Shown piece by piece: positions 1-14,484 of a DNA stretch of 64,000 nucleotides. Within the stretch, counting starts at the first letter, position 1; each line of letters opens with the position of its first letter. This DNA is from Apostichopus japonicus. Taxonomy: Eukaryota > Echinodermata > Holothuroidea > Aspidochirotida > Stichopodidae. The translations under genes and the position numbers were made by a program. The notes below the pieces were generated by a model. The model searched no databases. It had not been told where the DNA came from and was given only the letters and a program-made list of their open reading frames with translations. Where the stretch lies: positions 13,470,876 to 13,534,875 of the forward strand of contig NC_092567.1 of NCBI RefSeq assembly GCF_037975245.1, read 5' to 3'.

Positions 1-1080
1 ACCCCACATTCGATTGATCGATACAGAACATTCGATCGATCGATACCGCACATTCGATATATCGGTACCGTACATTCGATCGATCGGTACCGCACATTCG
101 ATCGATCGGTACCGAACATTCGATTGATCGATACCGCACATTCGATTGATCGGTACCGCACATTCGATCGATCGATACCGCACATTCGATTGATCGGTAC
201 CGAACATTCGATCGATACTGCACATTCGATCGATCGATACCGAACATTCGATTAATCGGTACCGAACATTCGATTGATCGGTACCGCACATTCGATTGAT
301 CGGTACCGAACATTCGATTGATCGATACCGCATATTCGATTGATCGGTACCGAACATTCGATCGATCGATACCGAACATTCGATTGATCGGTACCGAACA
401 TTATATTGATCGGTACCGAACATTCGATCGATCGATATCGCACATTCGATTGATCGGTACCGAACATTCGTTTGATCGGTACCGTACATTCGATTGATCG
501 GTACCGAACATTCGATTGATCGGTTTCGCACATTCGATCGATCGATACCGAACATTTGGTTGATCGGTTTCGCACATTCGATCGATCGATACCGAACATT
601 CGATTGATCGGTACCGCACATTTGATTGATCGGTACCGAACATTCGATTGATCGATACCGCACATTCGATTGATCGGTACCGAACATTATATTGATCGGT
701 ACCGAACATTCGATCGATCGATACTGCACATTCGATTGATCGGTACCGCACATTCGATTTATCGATACCGCACATTCGATTGATCGGTACCACACATTCG
801 ATTGATCGATACCGCATATTCGATTGATCGGTACCGAACATTCCATTGATCGGTACCGCATATTCGATTGATCGGTACCGAACATTCGATTGATCGATAT
901 CGCATATTCGATCGATCGATATCGCACATTCGATATATCGGTACCGCACATTCGATCGATCGGTACCGCACATTCGATTGATCGGTACCGAACATTCGAT
1001 TGATCAGGACCGAACATTCGATTGATCGGTTTCGCACATTTGGTTGATCGGTTTCGCACATTCGATCGATCGATACCGAA
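1..1080 (+). repeat. Landmark block L, copy 1 (cut by window edge)
   Basis: The block starts at the rare variant TACCCCACATT, followed by GATACAGAACATT and GATATATCGGTACCGTAC. The same order of variants restarts at 1497, 10598 and 13410. Compared with copy 2 the match is continuous for about 890 bp at an offset of 1,496 bp, exactly 68 monomers. Compared with the copy at 10598 it runs to about 1,075. The left end may continue outside the window. Confidence 0.85.
209..226 (+). repeat. Example of 18-bp short monomer
   Basis: The monomer CGATCGATACTGCACATT lacks one 4-bp CGAT unit relative to the 22-bp form. The same short form recurs many times, for example near 1,705, 2,420, 6,484, 15,302, 26,283 and 44,399. 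A second short form, CGATTGGTACCGAACATT, occurs near 2,880, 4,735, 7,549, 12,080 and 40,206. Confidence 0.9.
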
Positions 1081-1282
1081 CTTTCGATTCATTGGTACCG
1101 CACATTCGATCGATCGATACCGAACATTCGATTGATCGGTACCGCACATTCGATTGATCGGTACCGCACATTCGATTGATCGATACCGCACATTCGATTG
1201 ATCGATACCGGACATTCGATTGATCGATACCGGACATTCGATTGATCGATACCGAACATTCGTTTGATCGGTAGCGCACATT

Positions 1283-1308
1283 CGATCGATCGATTGGTAC
1301 CGCACATT
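1283..1308 (+). repeat. Example of 26-bp long monomer
   Basis: This monomer has one extra CGAT step, CGATCGATCGATTGGTACC followed by the usual GCACATT. It recurs near 4,995, 7,808, 10,385, 13,197, 18,125, 20,287, 37,974, 42,498, 42,629, 45,817 and 49,255. With the 18-bp form it shows that length change in this array proceeds mainly by 4-bp steps. Confidence 0.9.
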
Positions 1309-1496
1309 CGATTGATCGGTACCGCACATTCGATTGATCGGTACCGTACATTCGATCGATCGATACTGCACATTCGATCGATCGGTACCGAACATTCGAT
1401 TGATCGCTACCGCACATTCGATTGATCGGTACCGAACATTCGATCGACCGATACCGCACATTCGTTTGATCGGTACCGAACCTTCGATTCATTGGT

Positions 1497-2386
1497 ACCC
1501 CACATTCGATTGATCGATACAGAACATTCGATCGATCGATACCGCACATTCGATATATCGGTACCGTACATTCGATCGATCGGTACCGCACATTCGATCG
1601 ATCGGTACCGAACATTCGATTGATCGATACCGCACATTCGATTGATCGGTACCGCACATTCGATCGATCGATACCGCACATTCGATTGATCGGTACCGAA
1701 CATTCGATCGATACTGCACATTCGATCGATCGATACCGAACATTCGATTAATCGGTACCGAACATTCGATTGATCGGTACCGCACATTCGATTGATCGGT
1801 ACCGAACATTCGATTGATCGATACCGCATATTCGATTGATCGGTACCGAACATTCGATCGATCGATACCGAACATTCGATTGATCGGTACCGAACATTAT
1901 ATTGATCGGTACCGAACATTCGATCGATCGATACCGCACATTCGATTGATCGGTACCGAACATTCGTTTGATCGGTACCGTACATTCGATTGATCGGTAC
2001 CGAACATTCGATTGATCGGTTTCGCACATTCGATCGATCGATACCGAACATTTGGTTGATCGGTTTCGCACATTCGATCGATCGATACCGAACATTCGAT
2101 TGATCGGTACCGCACATTTGATTGATCGGTACCGAACATTCGATTGATCGATACCGCACATTCGATTGATCGGTACCGAACATTATATTGATCGGTACCG
2201 AACATTCGATCGATCGATACTGCACATTCGATTGATCGGTACCGCACATTCGATTTATCGATACCGCACATTCGATTGATCGGTACCACACATTCGATTG
2301 ATCGATACCGCATATTCGATTGATCGGTACCGAACATTCCATTGATCGGTACCGCATATTCGATTGATCGGTACCGAACATTCGAT
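1497..2386 (+). repeat. Landmark block L, copy 2
   Basis: This is a tandem copy of positions 1-890 displaced by 1,496 bp. It holds the same series of variants, including the ACATTATATTGATCGG monomer near 1,897 and the CATTTGGTTGATC monomer near 2,050. It departs from copy 1 near 2,391, where copy 1 continues with GATATCGCATATTCG and this copy does not. One visible difference is GATATCGCAC near 436 in copy 1 against GATACCGCAC near 1,932 here. Confidence 0.85.
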
Positions 2387-2459
2387 TGATCGGTACCGCA
2401 CATTCGATTGATCGGTACCGAACATTCGATCGATACTGCACATTCGATCGATCGATACC

Positions 2460-3070
2460 GAACATTCGATTAATCGGTACCGAACATTCGATTGATCGGT
2501 ACCGCACATTCGATTGATCGGTACCGAACATTCGATTGATCGATACCGCATATTCGATTGATCGGTACCGAACATTCGATTAATCGGTACCGAACATTCG
2601 ATTGATCGGTACCGCACATTCGATTGATCGGGACCGCACATTCGATTGATCGGTACCGCACATTCGATTGGTCGGTACCGCACATTCGATTGATCGGTAC
2701 CGCACATTCGATCGATCGATACCGCACATTCGATTGATCGGTACCGAACATTCGATTGATCGGTACCGAACATTCGATCGATACTACACATTCGATCGAT
2801 CGATACCGCACATTCGATTGATCGGTACCGCACATTCGATCGATCGATACCGCACATTCGATTGATCGGTACCGAACATTCGATTGGTACCGAACATTCG
2901 ATTGATCGGTACCGAACATTCGATCGATACTGCACATTTGATCGATCGATACCGCACATTCGATTGATCGGTACCGCACATTCGATTGATCGTTACCGAA
3001 CATTCGATTGATCGGTACCGCACATTCGATTAATCGGTACCGAACATTCGATCGATTGATATTGCACATT
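2460..3070 (+). repeat. Dispersed block M, copy 1
   Basis: This stretch matches 9,179-9,810 at an offset of 6,719 bp, rising to 6,741 bp after an extra monomer in the right copy. The marker is the unusual GATTGGTCGGTACC monomer at about 2,666 and again at about 9,385, with GGGACCGCAC just upstream in both. The 18-bp monomers CGATCGATACTACACATT and CGATTGGTACC are also shared. Confidence 0.8.
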
Positions 3071-3779
3071 CGATTGATCGGTACCGCACATTCGATTGAT
3101 CAGGACCGAACATTCGATTGATCATGACCGAACATTCGATTGATCGATTTCGCACATTAGGTTGATCGGTTTCGCACATTCGATTGATCGATACTGTACA
3201 TTCGATTGATCGGTACCGCAAATTCGATTGATCGGTACCGAACATTCGATTGATCAGGACCGAACATTCGATTCATTGGTTTCGCACATTTGGTTGATCG
3301 GTTTCGCATATTCGATGGATCGATACTGTACATTCGATTGATCGGTACCGCACATTCGATTGATCGGTACCGCACATTCGATTGATCGGTACCGCACATT
3401 CGATTGATCGGTACCGAACATTCGATTGATCGATACCGCATATTCGATTGATCGGTACCGAACATTCGATTAATCGGTACCGAACATTCGATTGATCGGT
3501 ACCGCACATTCGATTGATCGGGAACAAACATTCGATTGATCGATACCGCACATTCGATTGATCGGTACCGCACATTCGATTGATCGGTACCGCACATTCG
3601 ATCGATCGATACCGCACATTCGATCGATCGGTACCGCACATTCGATTGATCGGTACCGCACATTCGATCGATCGATACCGCACATTCGATTGATCGGTAC
3701 CGAACATTCGATCGATTCTGCACATTCGATCGATCGGTACCGCACATTCGATTGATCGGTACCGAACATTCGATTGATC

Positions 3780-6240
3780 AGGACCGAACATTCGATTCAT
3801 CGGTTTGGCACATTCGATTTATCGGTACCGCACATTCGATTGATCGATACCGCACATTCGATTGATCGGTACCGAACATTCGTTTGATCGGTACCGCACA
3901 TTCGATTGATCGGTACCGCACATTCGATTGATCGGTACCGCACATTCGATTGATCGGTACCGAACATTCGATTAATCGGTACCGAACATTCGATTGATCG
4001 GTACCGCACAATCGATTGATCGGGACCGAACATTCGATTGATCGATACCGCACATTCGATCGATCGGTACCGCACATTCGATTGATCGGTACCGCACATT
4101 CGATCGATCGATACCGCACATTCGATTGATCGGTACCGAACATTCGATCGATACTGCACATTCGATCGATCGATACCGCACATTCGATTGATCGGTACCG
4201 CTCATTCGATCGATCGATACCGCTCATTTGATCGATCGATACCGCACATTCGATTGATCGGTATCGCACATTCGATTGATAGGTACCGAACATTTGATTG
4301 ATCGGTACCGCACATTCGATTGATCGGTAGTGAACATTCGATCGATCGATATTGCACATTCGATCGATCGGTACCGAACATTCGATTGATCGATACCGAA
4401 CATTCGATTGATCGGTAACGAACATTCGATTGATCGATACCGCACATTCGATTGATCGGTACCGAACCTTCGATTCATTGGTGTCGCACATTCGATTGAT
4501 CGATACAGAATATTCAATCGATCGATACCGCACATTCGATTGATCGATACCGCACATTCGATTGATCGGTACCGCACATTCGATTGATCGGTACCGAACA
4601 TTCGATTGATCGATACCGCATATTCGATTGATCGGTACCGAACATTCGATTAATCGGTACCGAACATTCGATTGATCGGTACCGCACATTCGATTGATCG
4701 GGACCAAACATTCGATTGATCGATACCGAACATTCGATTGGTACCGAACATTCGATTGATCAGGACCGAACATTCGATTGATCGGTTTCGCACATTTGGT
4801 TGATCGGTTTCGCACATTCGATCGATCGATACCGAACATTCCATTGATCGGTACCGCATATTCGATTGATCGGTACCGCACATTCGATTGATCGATACCG
4901 CACATTCGATTGATCGATACCGGACATTCGATTGATCGATACCGCACATTCGATTGATCGGTACCGAACATTCGTTTGATCGGTAGCGCACATTCGATCG
5001 ATCGATTGGTACCGCACATTCGATTGATCGGTACCGCCTATTTGGTTGATCGGTTTCGCACATTCGATCGATCGATACCGAACATTCGATTGATCGGTAC
5101 CGCACATTCGATTGATCGGTACCAAACATTCGATTGATCGATACCGCACATTCGATTGATCGGTACCGAACATTATATTGATCGGTACCGAACATTCGAT
5201 TGATCGGTACCGAACATTCGATTGATCGATACCGCACATTCGATTGATCGGTACCGAACCTTCGATTCATTGGTACCGCACATTCGATTGATCGGTACCG
5301 CACATTCGATCGATCGGTACCGCACATTCGATTGATCGGTACCGAACATTCGATTGATCGGTTTCGCACATTTGGTTGATCGGTTTCGCACATTCGATCG
5401 ATCGATACCGAACATTCGATTCATTGGTACCGCACATTCGATTGATCGATACAGAACATTCGATCGATCGATACCGCACATTCGATATATCGGTACCGCA
5501 CATTCGATCGATCGGTACCGCACATTCGGTTGATCGGTACCGAACATTCGATTGATCAGGACCGAACATTCGATTGATCGATTTCGCACATTTGGTTGAT
5601 CGGTTTCGCACGTTCGATCGATCGATACCGAACATTCGATTGATCGGTACCGCACATTCGATTGATCGGTACCGAACATTCGATTGATCGATACCGCACA
5701 TTCGATTGATCGGTACCGAACATTATATTGATCGGTACCGAACATTCGATCGATCGATACCGAACATTCGATTGATCGGTACCGCACATTCGATTTATCG
5801 ATACCGCACATTCGATTGATCGGAACCGCACATTCGATTGATCGATACCGCATATTCGATTGATCGGTACCGAACATTCGATTGATCGGTACCGAACGGT
5901 TTCGCACATTCGATTGATCGGTACCGCACATTCGATCGATCGATGCCGCACATTCGATTGATCGGTATCGCACATTCGATTGATCGGTACCGCACATTCG
6001 ATTGATCGATACCGCACATTCGATGGATCGATACCGGATATTCGATTGATCGATACCGCACATTCGATTGAAAGGTACCGAACATTCGTTTGATCGGTAC
6101 CGCACATTCGATTAATCGGTACCGCACATTCGATCGATCGATACTGCACATTCGATATATCGGTACCGCACATTCGATCGATCGGTACCGCACATTCGAT
6201 TGATCGGTACCGAACATTCGATTCATCGGTTTCGTACATT
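3780..6240 (+). repeat. Higher-order block P, copy 1
   Basis: This multi-kb higher-order unit runs from GATTCATCGGTTTGGCAC near 3,795 to GATTCATCGGTTTCGTACATTCG near 6,225. Ordered internal landmarks are ACAATCGATTGATCGGGACC near 4,008, AGAATATTCAATCG near 4,506, the 18-bp CGATTGGTACC monomer near 4,735, GTACCGCCTATTTGG near 5,031 and a 32-bp fused monomer at 5,879-5,910. The next copy lies immediately to the right at an offset of about 2,814 bp (2,747-2,946 along its length, because whole monomers were gained or lost). 2,814 is close to 128 monomers. Confidence 0.85.
5879..5910 (+). repeat. Fused 32-bp monomer, founder-type junction
   Basis: Two adjacent monomers are fused by loss of 12 bp (ATTCGATTGATC), giving GGTACCGAACGGTTTCGCAC. 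The same junction recurs at 8,626-8,657, 40,973-41,004, 50,050-50,081 and 50,720-50,751, always in the same block context. It is therefore a shared derived deletion and a reliable marker for block P. Confidence 0.9.
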
Positions 6241-6679
6241 CGATTTATCGGTACCGGACATTCGATTGATCGATACCGCACATTCGATTGATCGGTACCG
6301 AACATTCGTTTGATCGGTAGCGCACATTCGATTGATCGGTACCGCACATTCGATTGATCGGTACCGCACATTCGATTGATCGGTACCGCACATTCGATCG
6401 ATCGGTACCGCACATTCGATTGATCGGTACCGCACATTCGATCGATCGATACCGCACATTCGATTGATCGGTACCGAACATTCGATCGATACTGCACATT
6501 CGATCGATCGATACCGCACATTCGATTGATCGGTACCGCTCATTCGATCGATCGATACCGCACATTCGATCGATCGGTACCGAACATTCGATTGATCGGT
6601 ACCGAACATTCGATTGGAACCGAACATTCGATCGATCGGTACCGCACATTCGATTGATCGGTACCGAACATTCGATTGA

Positions 6680-8980
6680 TCAGGACCGAACATTCGATTC
6701 ATCGGTTTCGCACATTCGATTGATCGGTACCGCACATTCGATTGATCGATACCGCACATTCGATTGATCGGTGCCGAATATTCGTTTGATCGGTACCGCA
6801 CATTCGATTGATCGGTACCGCACATTCGATTGATCGGTACCGCACATTCGATTGATCGGTACCGAACATTCGATTGATCGATACCGCATATTCGATTGAT
6901 CGGTACCGAACATTCGATTAATCGGTACCGAACATTCGATTGATCGGTACCGCACAATCGATTGATCGGGACCAAACATTCGATTGATCGATACCGCACA
7001 TTCGATCGATCGGTACCGCACATTCGATTGATCGGAACCGCACATTCGATCGATCGATACCGCACATTCGATTGATCGGTACCGAACATTCGATCGATAC
7101 TGCACATTCGATCGATCGATACCGCACATTCGATTGATCGGTACCGCTCATTCGATCGATCGATACCGCACATTTGATCGATCGATACCGCACTTTCGAT
7201 TGATCGGTATCGCACATTCGATTGATCGGTACCGAACATTTGATTGATCGGTACCGCACATTCGATTGATCGGTACCGAACCTTCGATTCATTGGTATCG
7301 CACATTCGATTGATCGATACAGAATATTCAATCGATCGATACCGCACATTCGATTGATCGATACCGCACATTCGATTGATCGGTACCGAACATTCGATTG
7401 ATCAGTACCGAACATTCGATTGATCGATACCGCATATTCGATTGATCGGTACTGAACATTCGATTAATCGGTACCGAACATTCGATTGATCGGTACCGCA
7501 CATTCGATTGATCGGGACCAAACATTCGATTGATCGATACCGAACATTCGATTGGTACCGAACATTCGATTGATCAGGACCGAACATTCGATTGATCGGT
7601 TTCGCACATTTGGTTGATCGGTTTCGCACATTCGATCGATCGATACCGAACATTCCATTGATCGGTACCGCATATTCGATTGATCGGTACCGCACATTCG
7701 ATTGATCGATACCGCACATTCGATTGATCGATACCGGACATTCGATTGATCGATACCGCACATTCGATTGATCGGTACCGAACATTCGTTTGATCGGTAG
7801 CGCACATTCGATCGATCGATTGGTACCGCAATTCGATTGATCGGTACCGCCTATTTGGTTGATCGGTTTCGCACATTCGATCGATCGATACCGAACATTC
7901 GATTGATCGGTACCGCACATTCGATTGATCGGTACCAAACATTCGATTGATCGATACCGCACATTCGATTGATCGGTACCGAACATTATATTGATCGGTA
8001 CCGAACATTCGATTGATCGGTACCGAACATTCGATTGATCGATACCGCACATTCGATTGATCGGTACCGAACCTTCGATTCATTGGTACCGCACATTCGA
8101 TATATCGGTACCGCACATTCGATCGATCGGTACCGCACATTCGATTGATCGGTACCGAACATTCGATTGATCGGTTTCGAACATTTGGTTGATCGGTTTC
8201 GCACATTCGATCGATCGATACCGAACATTCGATTCATTGGTACCGCACATTCGATTGATCGATACAGAACATTCGATCGATCGATACCGCACATTCGATA
8301 TATCGGTACCGCACATTCGATCGATCGGTACCGCACATTCGGTTGATCGGTACCGAACATTCGATTGATCAGGACCGAACATTCGATTGATCGATTTCGC
8401 ACATTTGGTTGATCGGTTTCGCACGTTCGATCGATCGATACCGAACATTCGATTGATCGGTACCGCACATTCGATTGATCGGTACCGAACATTCGATCGA
8501 TCGATACCGAACATTCGATTGATCGGTACCGCACATTCGATTTATCGATACCGCACATTCGATTGATCGGTACCACACATTCGATTGATCGATACCGCAT
8601 ATTCGATTGATCGGTACCGAACATTCGATTGATCGGTACCGAACGGTTTCGCACATTAGGTTGATCGGTACCGCACATTCGATCGATCGATGCCGAACAT
8701 TCGATTGATCGGTATCGCACATTCGATTGATCGGTACCGCACATTCGATTGATCGATACCGCACATTCGATTGATCGATACCGCACATTCGATTGATCGA
8801 TACCGCACATTCGATTGAAAGGTACCGAACATTCGTTTGATCGGTACCGCACAATCGATTAATCGGTACCGCACATTCGATCGATCGATACTGCACATTC
8901 GATATATCGGTACCGCACATTCGATCGATCGGTACCGCACATTCGATTGATCGGTACCGAACATTCGATTCATCGGTTTC
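6680..8980 (+). repeat. Higher-order block P, copy 2
   Basis: This is a tandem copy of 3,780-6,240 with the same order of landmarks. The differences are informative. About six monomers are missing near 7,280, and one base is lost near 7,830 (GCAATTCG for GCACATTCG). Three monomers (66 bp) are missing between 7,853 and 8,626. The fused 32-bp monomer is at 8,626-8,657. The indels are mostly whole monomers, as expected from unequal exchange or gene conversion. Confidence 0.85.
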
Positions 8981-9178
8981 GTACATTCGATTTATCGGTA
9001 CCGGACATTCGATTGATCGATACCGCACATTCGATTGATCGGTACCGAACATTCGTTTGATCGGTAGCGCACATTCGATTGATCGGTACCGCACATTCGA
9101 TTGATCGGTACCGCACATTCGATTGATCGGTACCGAACATTCGATTGATCGATACCGCATATTCGATTGATCGGTACC

Positions 9179-9810
9179 GAACATTCGATTAATCGGTACC
9201 GAACATTCGATTGATCGGTACCGCACATTCGATTGATCGGTACCGAACATTCGATTGATCGATACCGCATATTCGATTGATCGGTACCGAACATTCGATT
9301 AATCGGTACCGAACATTCGATTGATCGGTACCGCACATTCGATTGATCGGGACCGCACATTCGATTGATCGGTACCGCACATTCGATTGGTCGGTACCGC
9401 ACATTCGATTGATCGGTACCGCACATTCGATCGATCGATACCGCACATTCGATTGATCGGTACCGAACATTCGATTGATCGGTACCGAACATTCGATCGA
9501 TACTACACATTCGATCGATCGATACCGCACATTCGATTGATCGGTACCGCACATTCGATCGATCGATACCGCACATTCGATTGATCGGTACCGAACATTC
9601 GATTGATCGGTACCGAACATTCGATTGGTACCGAACATTCGATTGATCGGTACCGAACATTCGATCGATACTGCACATTTGATCGATCGATACCGCACAT
9701 TCGATTGATCGGTACCGCACATTCGATTGATCGGTACCGAACATTCGATTGATCGGTACCGCACATTCGATTGATCGGTACCGATTATTCGATCGATCGA
9801 TATTGCACAT
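9179..9810 (+). repeat. Dispersed block M, copy 2
   Basis: This is the second copy of the block at 2,460-3,070, recognised by GATTGGTCGGTACC, GGGACCGCAC and GATACTACAC in the same order. It carries one extra 22-bp monomer near 9,600 relative to the first copy. It lies immediately right of block P copy 2, so the two blocks were probably rearranged independently. Confidence 0.8.
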
Positions 9811-9814
9811 TCGA

Positions 9815-11672
9815 TTGATCGGTACCGCACATTCGATTGATCGGTCCCGAACATTCGATTGATCAGGACCGAACATTCGATTGATCGGTTTCGCACATTA
9901 GGTTGATCGGTTTCGCACATTCGATTGATCGATACTGTACATTCGATTGATCGGTACCGCACATTCGATTGATCGGTACCGAACATTCGATTGATCAGGA
10001 CCGAACATTCGATTCATTTATTTCGCACATTTGGTTGATCGGTTTCGCACATTCGATCGATCGATACCGAACATTCGATTGATCGGTACCGCACATTCGA
10101 TTGATCGGTACCGCACATTCGATTGATCGGTACCAAACATTCGATTGATCAGGACCGAACATTCGATTGATCGGTTTCGCACATTTGGTTGATCGGTTTC
10201 GCACATTCGATCGATCGATACCGAACATTCGATTGATCGGTACCGCACATTCGATCGATCGGTACCGCACATTCGATTGATCGATACCGCACATTCGATT
10301 GATCGATACCGGACATTCGATTGATCGATACCGGACATTCGATTGATCGATACCGAACATTCGTTTGATCGGTAGCGCACATTCGATCGATCGATTGGTA
10401 CCGCACATTCGATTGATCGGTACCGCACATTCGATTGATCGGTACCGTACATTCGATCGATCGATACTGCACATTCGATCGATCGGTACCGAACATTCGA
10501 TTGATCGCTACCGCACATTCGATTGATCGGTACCGAACATTCGATCGACCGATACCGCACATTCGTTTGATCGGTACCGAACCTTCGATTCATTGGTACC
10601 CCACATTCGATTGATCGATACAGAACATTCGATCGATCGATACCGCACATTCGATATATCGGTACCGTACATTCGATCGATCGGTACCGCACATTCGATC
10701 GATCGGTACCGAACATTCGATTGATCGATACCGCACATTCGATTGATCGGTACCGCACATTCGATCGATCAATACCGCACATTCGATTGATCGGTACCGA
10801 ACATTCGATCGATACTGCACATTCGATCGATCGATACCGAACATTCGATTAATCGGTACCGAACATTCGATTGATCGGTACCGCACATTCGATTGATCGG
10901 TACCGAACATTCGATTGATCGATACCGCATATTCGATTGATCGGTACCGAACATTCGATCGATCGATACCGAACATTCGATTGATCGGTACCGAACATTA
11001 TATTGATCGGTACCGAACATTCGATCGATCGATACCGCACATTCGATTGATCGGTACCGAACATTCGTTTGATCGGTACCGTACATTCGATTGATCGGTA
11101 CCGAACATTCGATTGATCGGTTTCGCACATTCGATCGATCGATACCGAACATTTGGTTGATCGGTTTCGCACATTCGATCGATCGATACCGAACATTCGA
11201 TTGATCGGTACCGCACATTTGATTGATCGGTACCGAACATTCGATTGATCGATACCGCACATTCGATTGATCGGTACCGAACATTATATTGATCGGTACC
11301 GAACATTCGATCGATCGATACTGCACATTCGATTGATCGGTACCGCACATTCGATTTATCGATACCGCACATTCGATTGATCGGTACCACACATTCGATT
11401 GATCGATACCGCATATTCGATTGATCGGTATCGAACATTCCATTGATCGGTACCGCATATTCGATTGATCGGTACCGAACATTCGATTGATCGATATCGC
11501 ATATTCGATCGATCGATATCGCACATTCGATATATCGGTACCGCACATTCGATCGATCGGTACCGCACATTCGATTGATCGGTACCGAACATTCGATTGA
11601 TCAGGACCGAACATTCGATTGATCGGTTTCGCACATTTGGTTGATCGGTTTCGCACATTCGATCGATCGATA
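9815..11672 (+). repeat. Higher-order block N, copy 1 (contains block L copy 3)
   Basis: This matches 12,627-14,484 at a constant offset of 2,812 bp, which is 128 monomers minus one 4-bp step. It starts near GATCGGTCCCGAAC at 9,839 and includes the TACCCC landmark at 10,598. It ends where the two copies diverge after GGTTTCGCACATTCGATCG near 11,665. Substitutions are few. One is GATCAATACC near 10,770 here against GATCGATACC in copy 2. Confidence 0.85.
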
Positions 11673-12626
11673 CCGAACTTTCGATTGATCGGTACCGCAC
11701 ATTCGATTGATCGGTACCGAACATTCGATTGATCGATACCGCATATTCGATTGATCGGTACCGAACATTCTATCGATCGATACCGCACATTCGATTGATC
11801 GGTACCGCCCATTCGATTTATCGGTTCCGGACATTCGATTGATCGATACCGCACATTTGGTTGATCGGTTTCGCACATTCGATCGATCGATACCGAACAC
11901 TCGATTGATCGGTACCGCACATTTGATCGATCGGTACCGCACATTCGATTGATCGATACCGCACATTCGATTAATCGATACCGGACATTCGATTGATCGA
12001 TACCGCACATTCGATCGATCGATACCGCACATTCGATTGATCGGTACCGAACATTCGATTGATCGGTACCGAACATTCGATTGGTACCGAACATTCGATC
12101 GATCGATACTGCACATTCGATCGATCGGTACCGAACATTCGATTGATCGCTACCGAACATTCGATTGATCGGTACCGAACATTCGATCGACCGATACCGC
12201 ACATTCGTTTGATCGGTACCGAACCTTCGATTCATTGGTACCGCACATTCGATTGATCGATACAGAACATTCGATCGATCGATACCGCACATTCGATATA
12301 TCGGTACCGTACATTCGATTGATCGGTACCGCACATTCGATTGATCGGTACCGAACATTCGATTGATCGATACCGCATATTCGATTGATCGGTACCGAAC
12401 ATTCGATCGATCGATACCGCACATTTGATCGATCGATACCGCACATTCGATTGATCGGTATCGCACATTCGATTGATAGGTACCGAACATTTGATTGATC
12501 GGTACCGCACATTCGATTGATCGGTAGTGAACATTCGATCGATCGATATTGCACATTCGATCGATCGGTACCGAACATTCGATTGATCGATACCGAACAT
12601 TCGATTGATCGGTAACGAACATTCGA

Positions 12627-14484
12627 TTGATCGATACCGCACATTCGATTGATCGGTCCCGAACATTCGATTGATCAGGACCGAACATTCGATTGATCGG
12701 TTTCGCACATTAGGTTGATCGGTTTCGCACATTCGATTGATCGATACTGTACATTCGATTGATCGGTACCGCACATTCGATTGATCGGTACCGAACATTC
12801 GATTGATCAGGACCGAACATTCGATTCATTTATTTCGCACATTTGGTTGATCGGTTTCGCACATTCGATCGATCGATACCGAACATTCGATTGATCGGTA
12901 CCGCACATTCGATTGATCGGTACCGCACATTCGATTGATCGGTACCAAACATTCGATTGATCAGGACCGAACATTCGATTCATCGGTTTCGCACATTTGG
13001 TTGATCGGTTTCGCACATTCGATCGATCGATACCGAACATTCGATTGATCGGTACCGCACATTCGATTGATCGGTACCGCACATTCGATTGATCGATACC
13101 GCACATTCGATTGATCGATACCGGACATTCGATTGATCGATACCGGACATTCGATTGATCGATACCGAACATTCGTTTGATCGGTAGCGCACATTCGATC
13201 GATCGATTGGTACCGCACATTCGATTGATCGGTACCGCACATTCGATTGATCGGTACCGTACATTCGATCGATCGATACTGCACATTCGATCGATCGGTA
13301 CCGAACATTCGATTGATCGCTACCGCACATTCGATTGATCGGTACCGAACATTCGATCGACCGATACCGCACATTCGTTTGATCGGTACCGAACCTTCGA
13401 TTCATTGGTACCCCACATTCGATTGATCGATACAGAACATTCGATCGATCGATACCGCACATTCGATATATCGGTACCGTACATTCGATCGATCGGTACC
13501 GCACATTCGATCGATCGGTACCGAACATTCGATTGATCGATACCGCACATTCGATTGATCGGTACCGCACATTCGATCGATCGATACCGCACATTCGATT
13601 GATCGGTACCGAACATTCGATCGATACTGCACATTCGATCGATCGATACCGAACATTCGATTAATCGGTACCGAACATTCGATTGATCGGTACCGCACAT
13701 TCGATTGATCGGTACCGAACATTCGATTGATCGATACCGCATATTCGATTGATCGGTACCGAACATTCGATCGATCGATTCCGAACATTCGATTGATCGG
13801 TACCGAACATTATATTGATCGGTACCGAACATTCGATCGATCGATACCGCACATTCGATTGATCGGTACCGAACATTCGTTTGATCGGTACCGTACATTC
13901 GATTGATCGGTACCGAACATTCGATTGATCGGTTTCGCACATTCGATCGATCGATACCGAACATTTGGTTGATCGGTTTCGCACATTCGATCGATCGATA
14001 CCGAACATTCGATTGATCGGTACCGCACATTTGATTGATCGGTACCGAACATTCGATTGATCGATACCGCACATTCGATTGATCGGTACCGAACATTATA
14101 TTGATCGGTACCGAACATTCGATCGATCGATACTGCACATTCGATTGATCGGTACTGCACATTCGATTTATCGATACCGCACATTCGATTGATCGGTACC
14201 ACACATTCGATTGATCGATACCGCATATTCGATTGATCGGTACCGAACATTCCATTGTTCGGTACCGCATATTCGATTGATCGGTACCGAACATTCGATT
14301 GATCGATATCGCATATTCGATCGATCGATATCGCACATTCGATATATCGGTACCGCACATTCGATCGATCGGTACCGCACATTCGATTGATCGGTACCGA
14401 ACATTCGATTGATCAGGACCGAACATTCGATTGATCGGTTTCGCACATTTGGTTGATCGGTTTCGCACATTCGATCGATCGATA
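12627..14484 (+). repeat. Higher-order block N, copy 2 (contains block L copy 4)
   Basis: This is the second copy of 9,815-11,672, displaced by 2,812 bp, with the TACCCC landmark at 13,410. Private changes include GATCGATTCCG near 13,780 and CCATTGTTCGG near 14,265. The right edge joins a CGATTGGTACC 18-bp monomer near 14,519 that copy 1 lacks at this place, marking the exchange point. Confidence 0.85.

Noticed and set aside
5879-5910. Mobile-element insertion scar
   Set aside because: The irregular spacing is a clean 12-bp deletion between two monomers with no foreign bases or target-site duplication.
10769-12688. Minus-strand open frame of 639 codons encoding a 22-residue repeat protein
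   Set aside because: The frame is pure satellite. All three minus frames are open for the same reason, and its ends fall at ordinary variant monomers that happen to create a stop. No start context, domain or non-repeat sequence is present.
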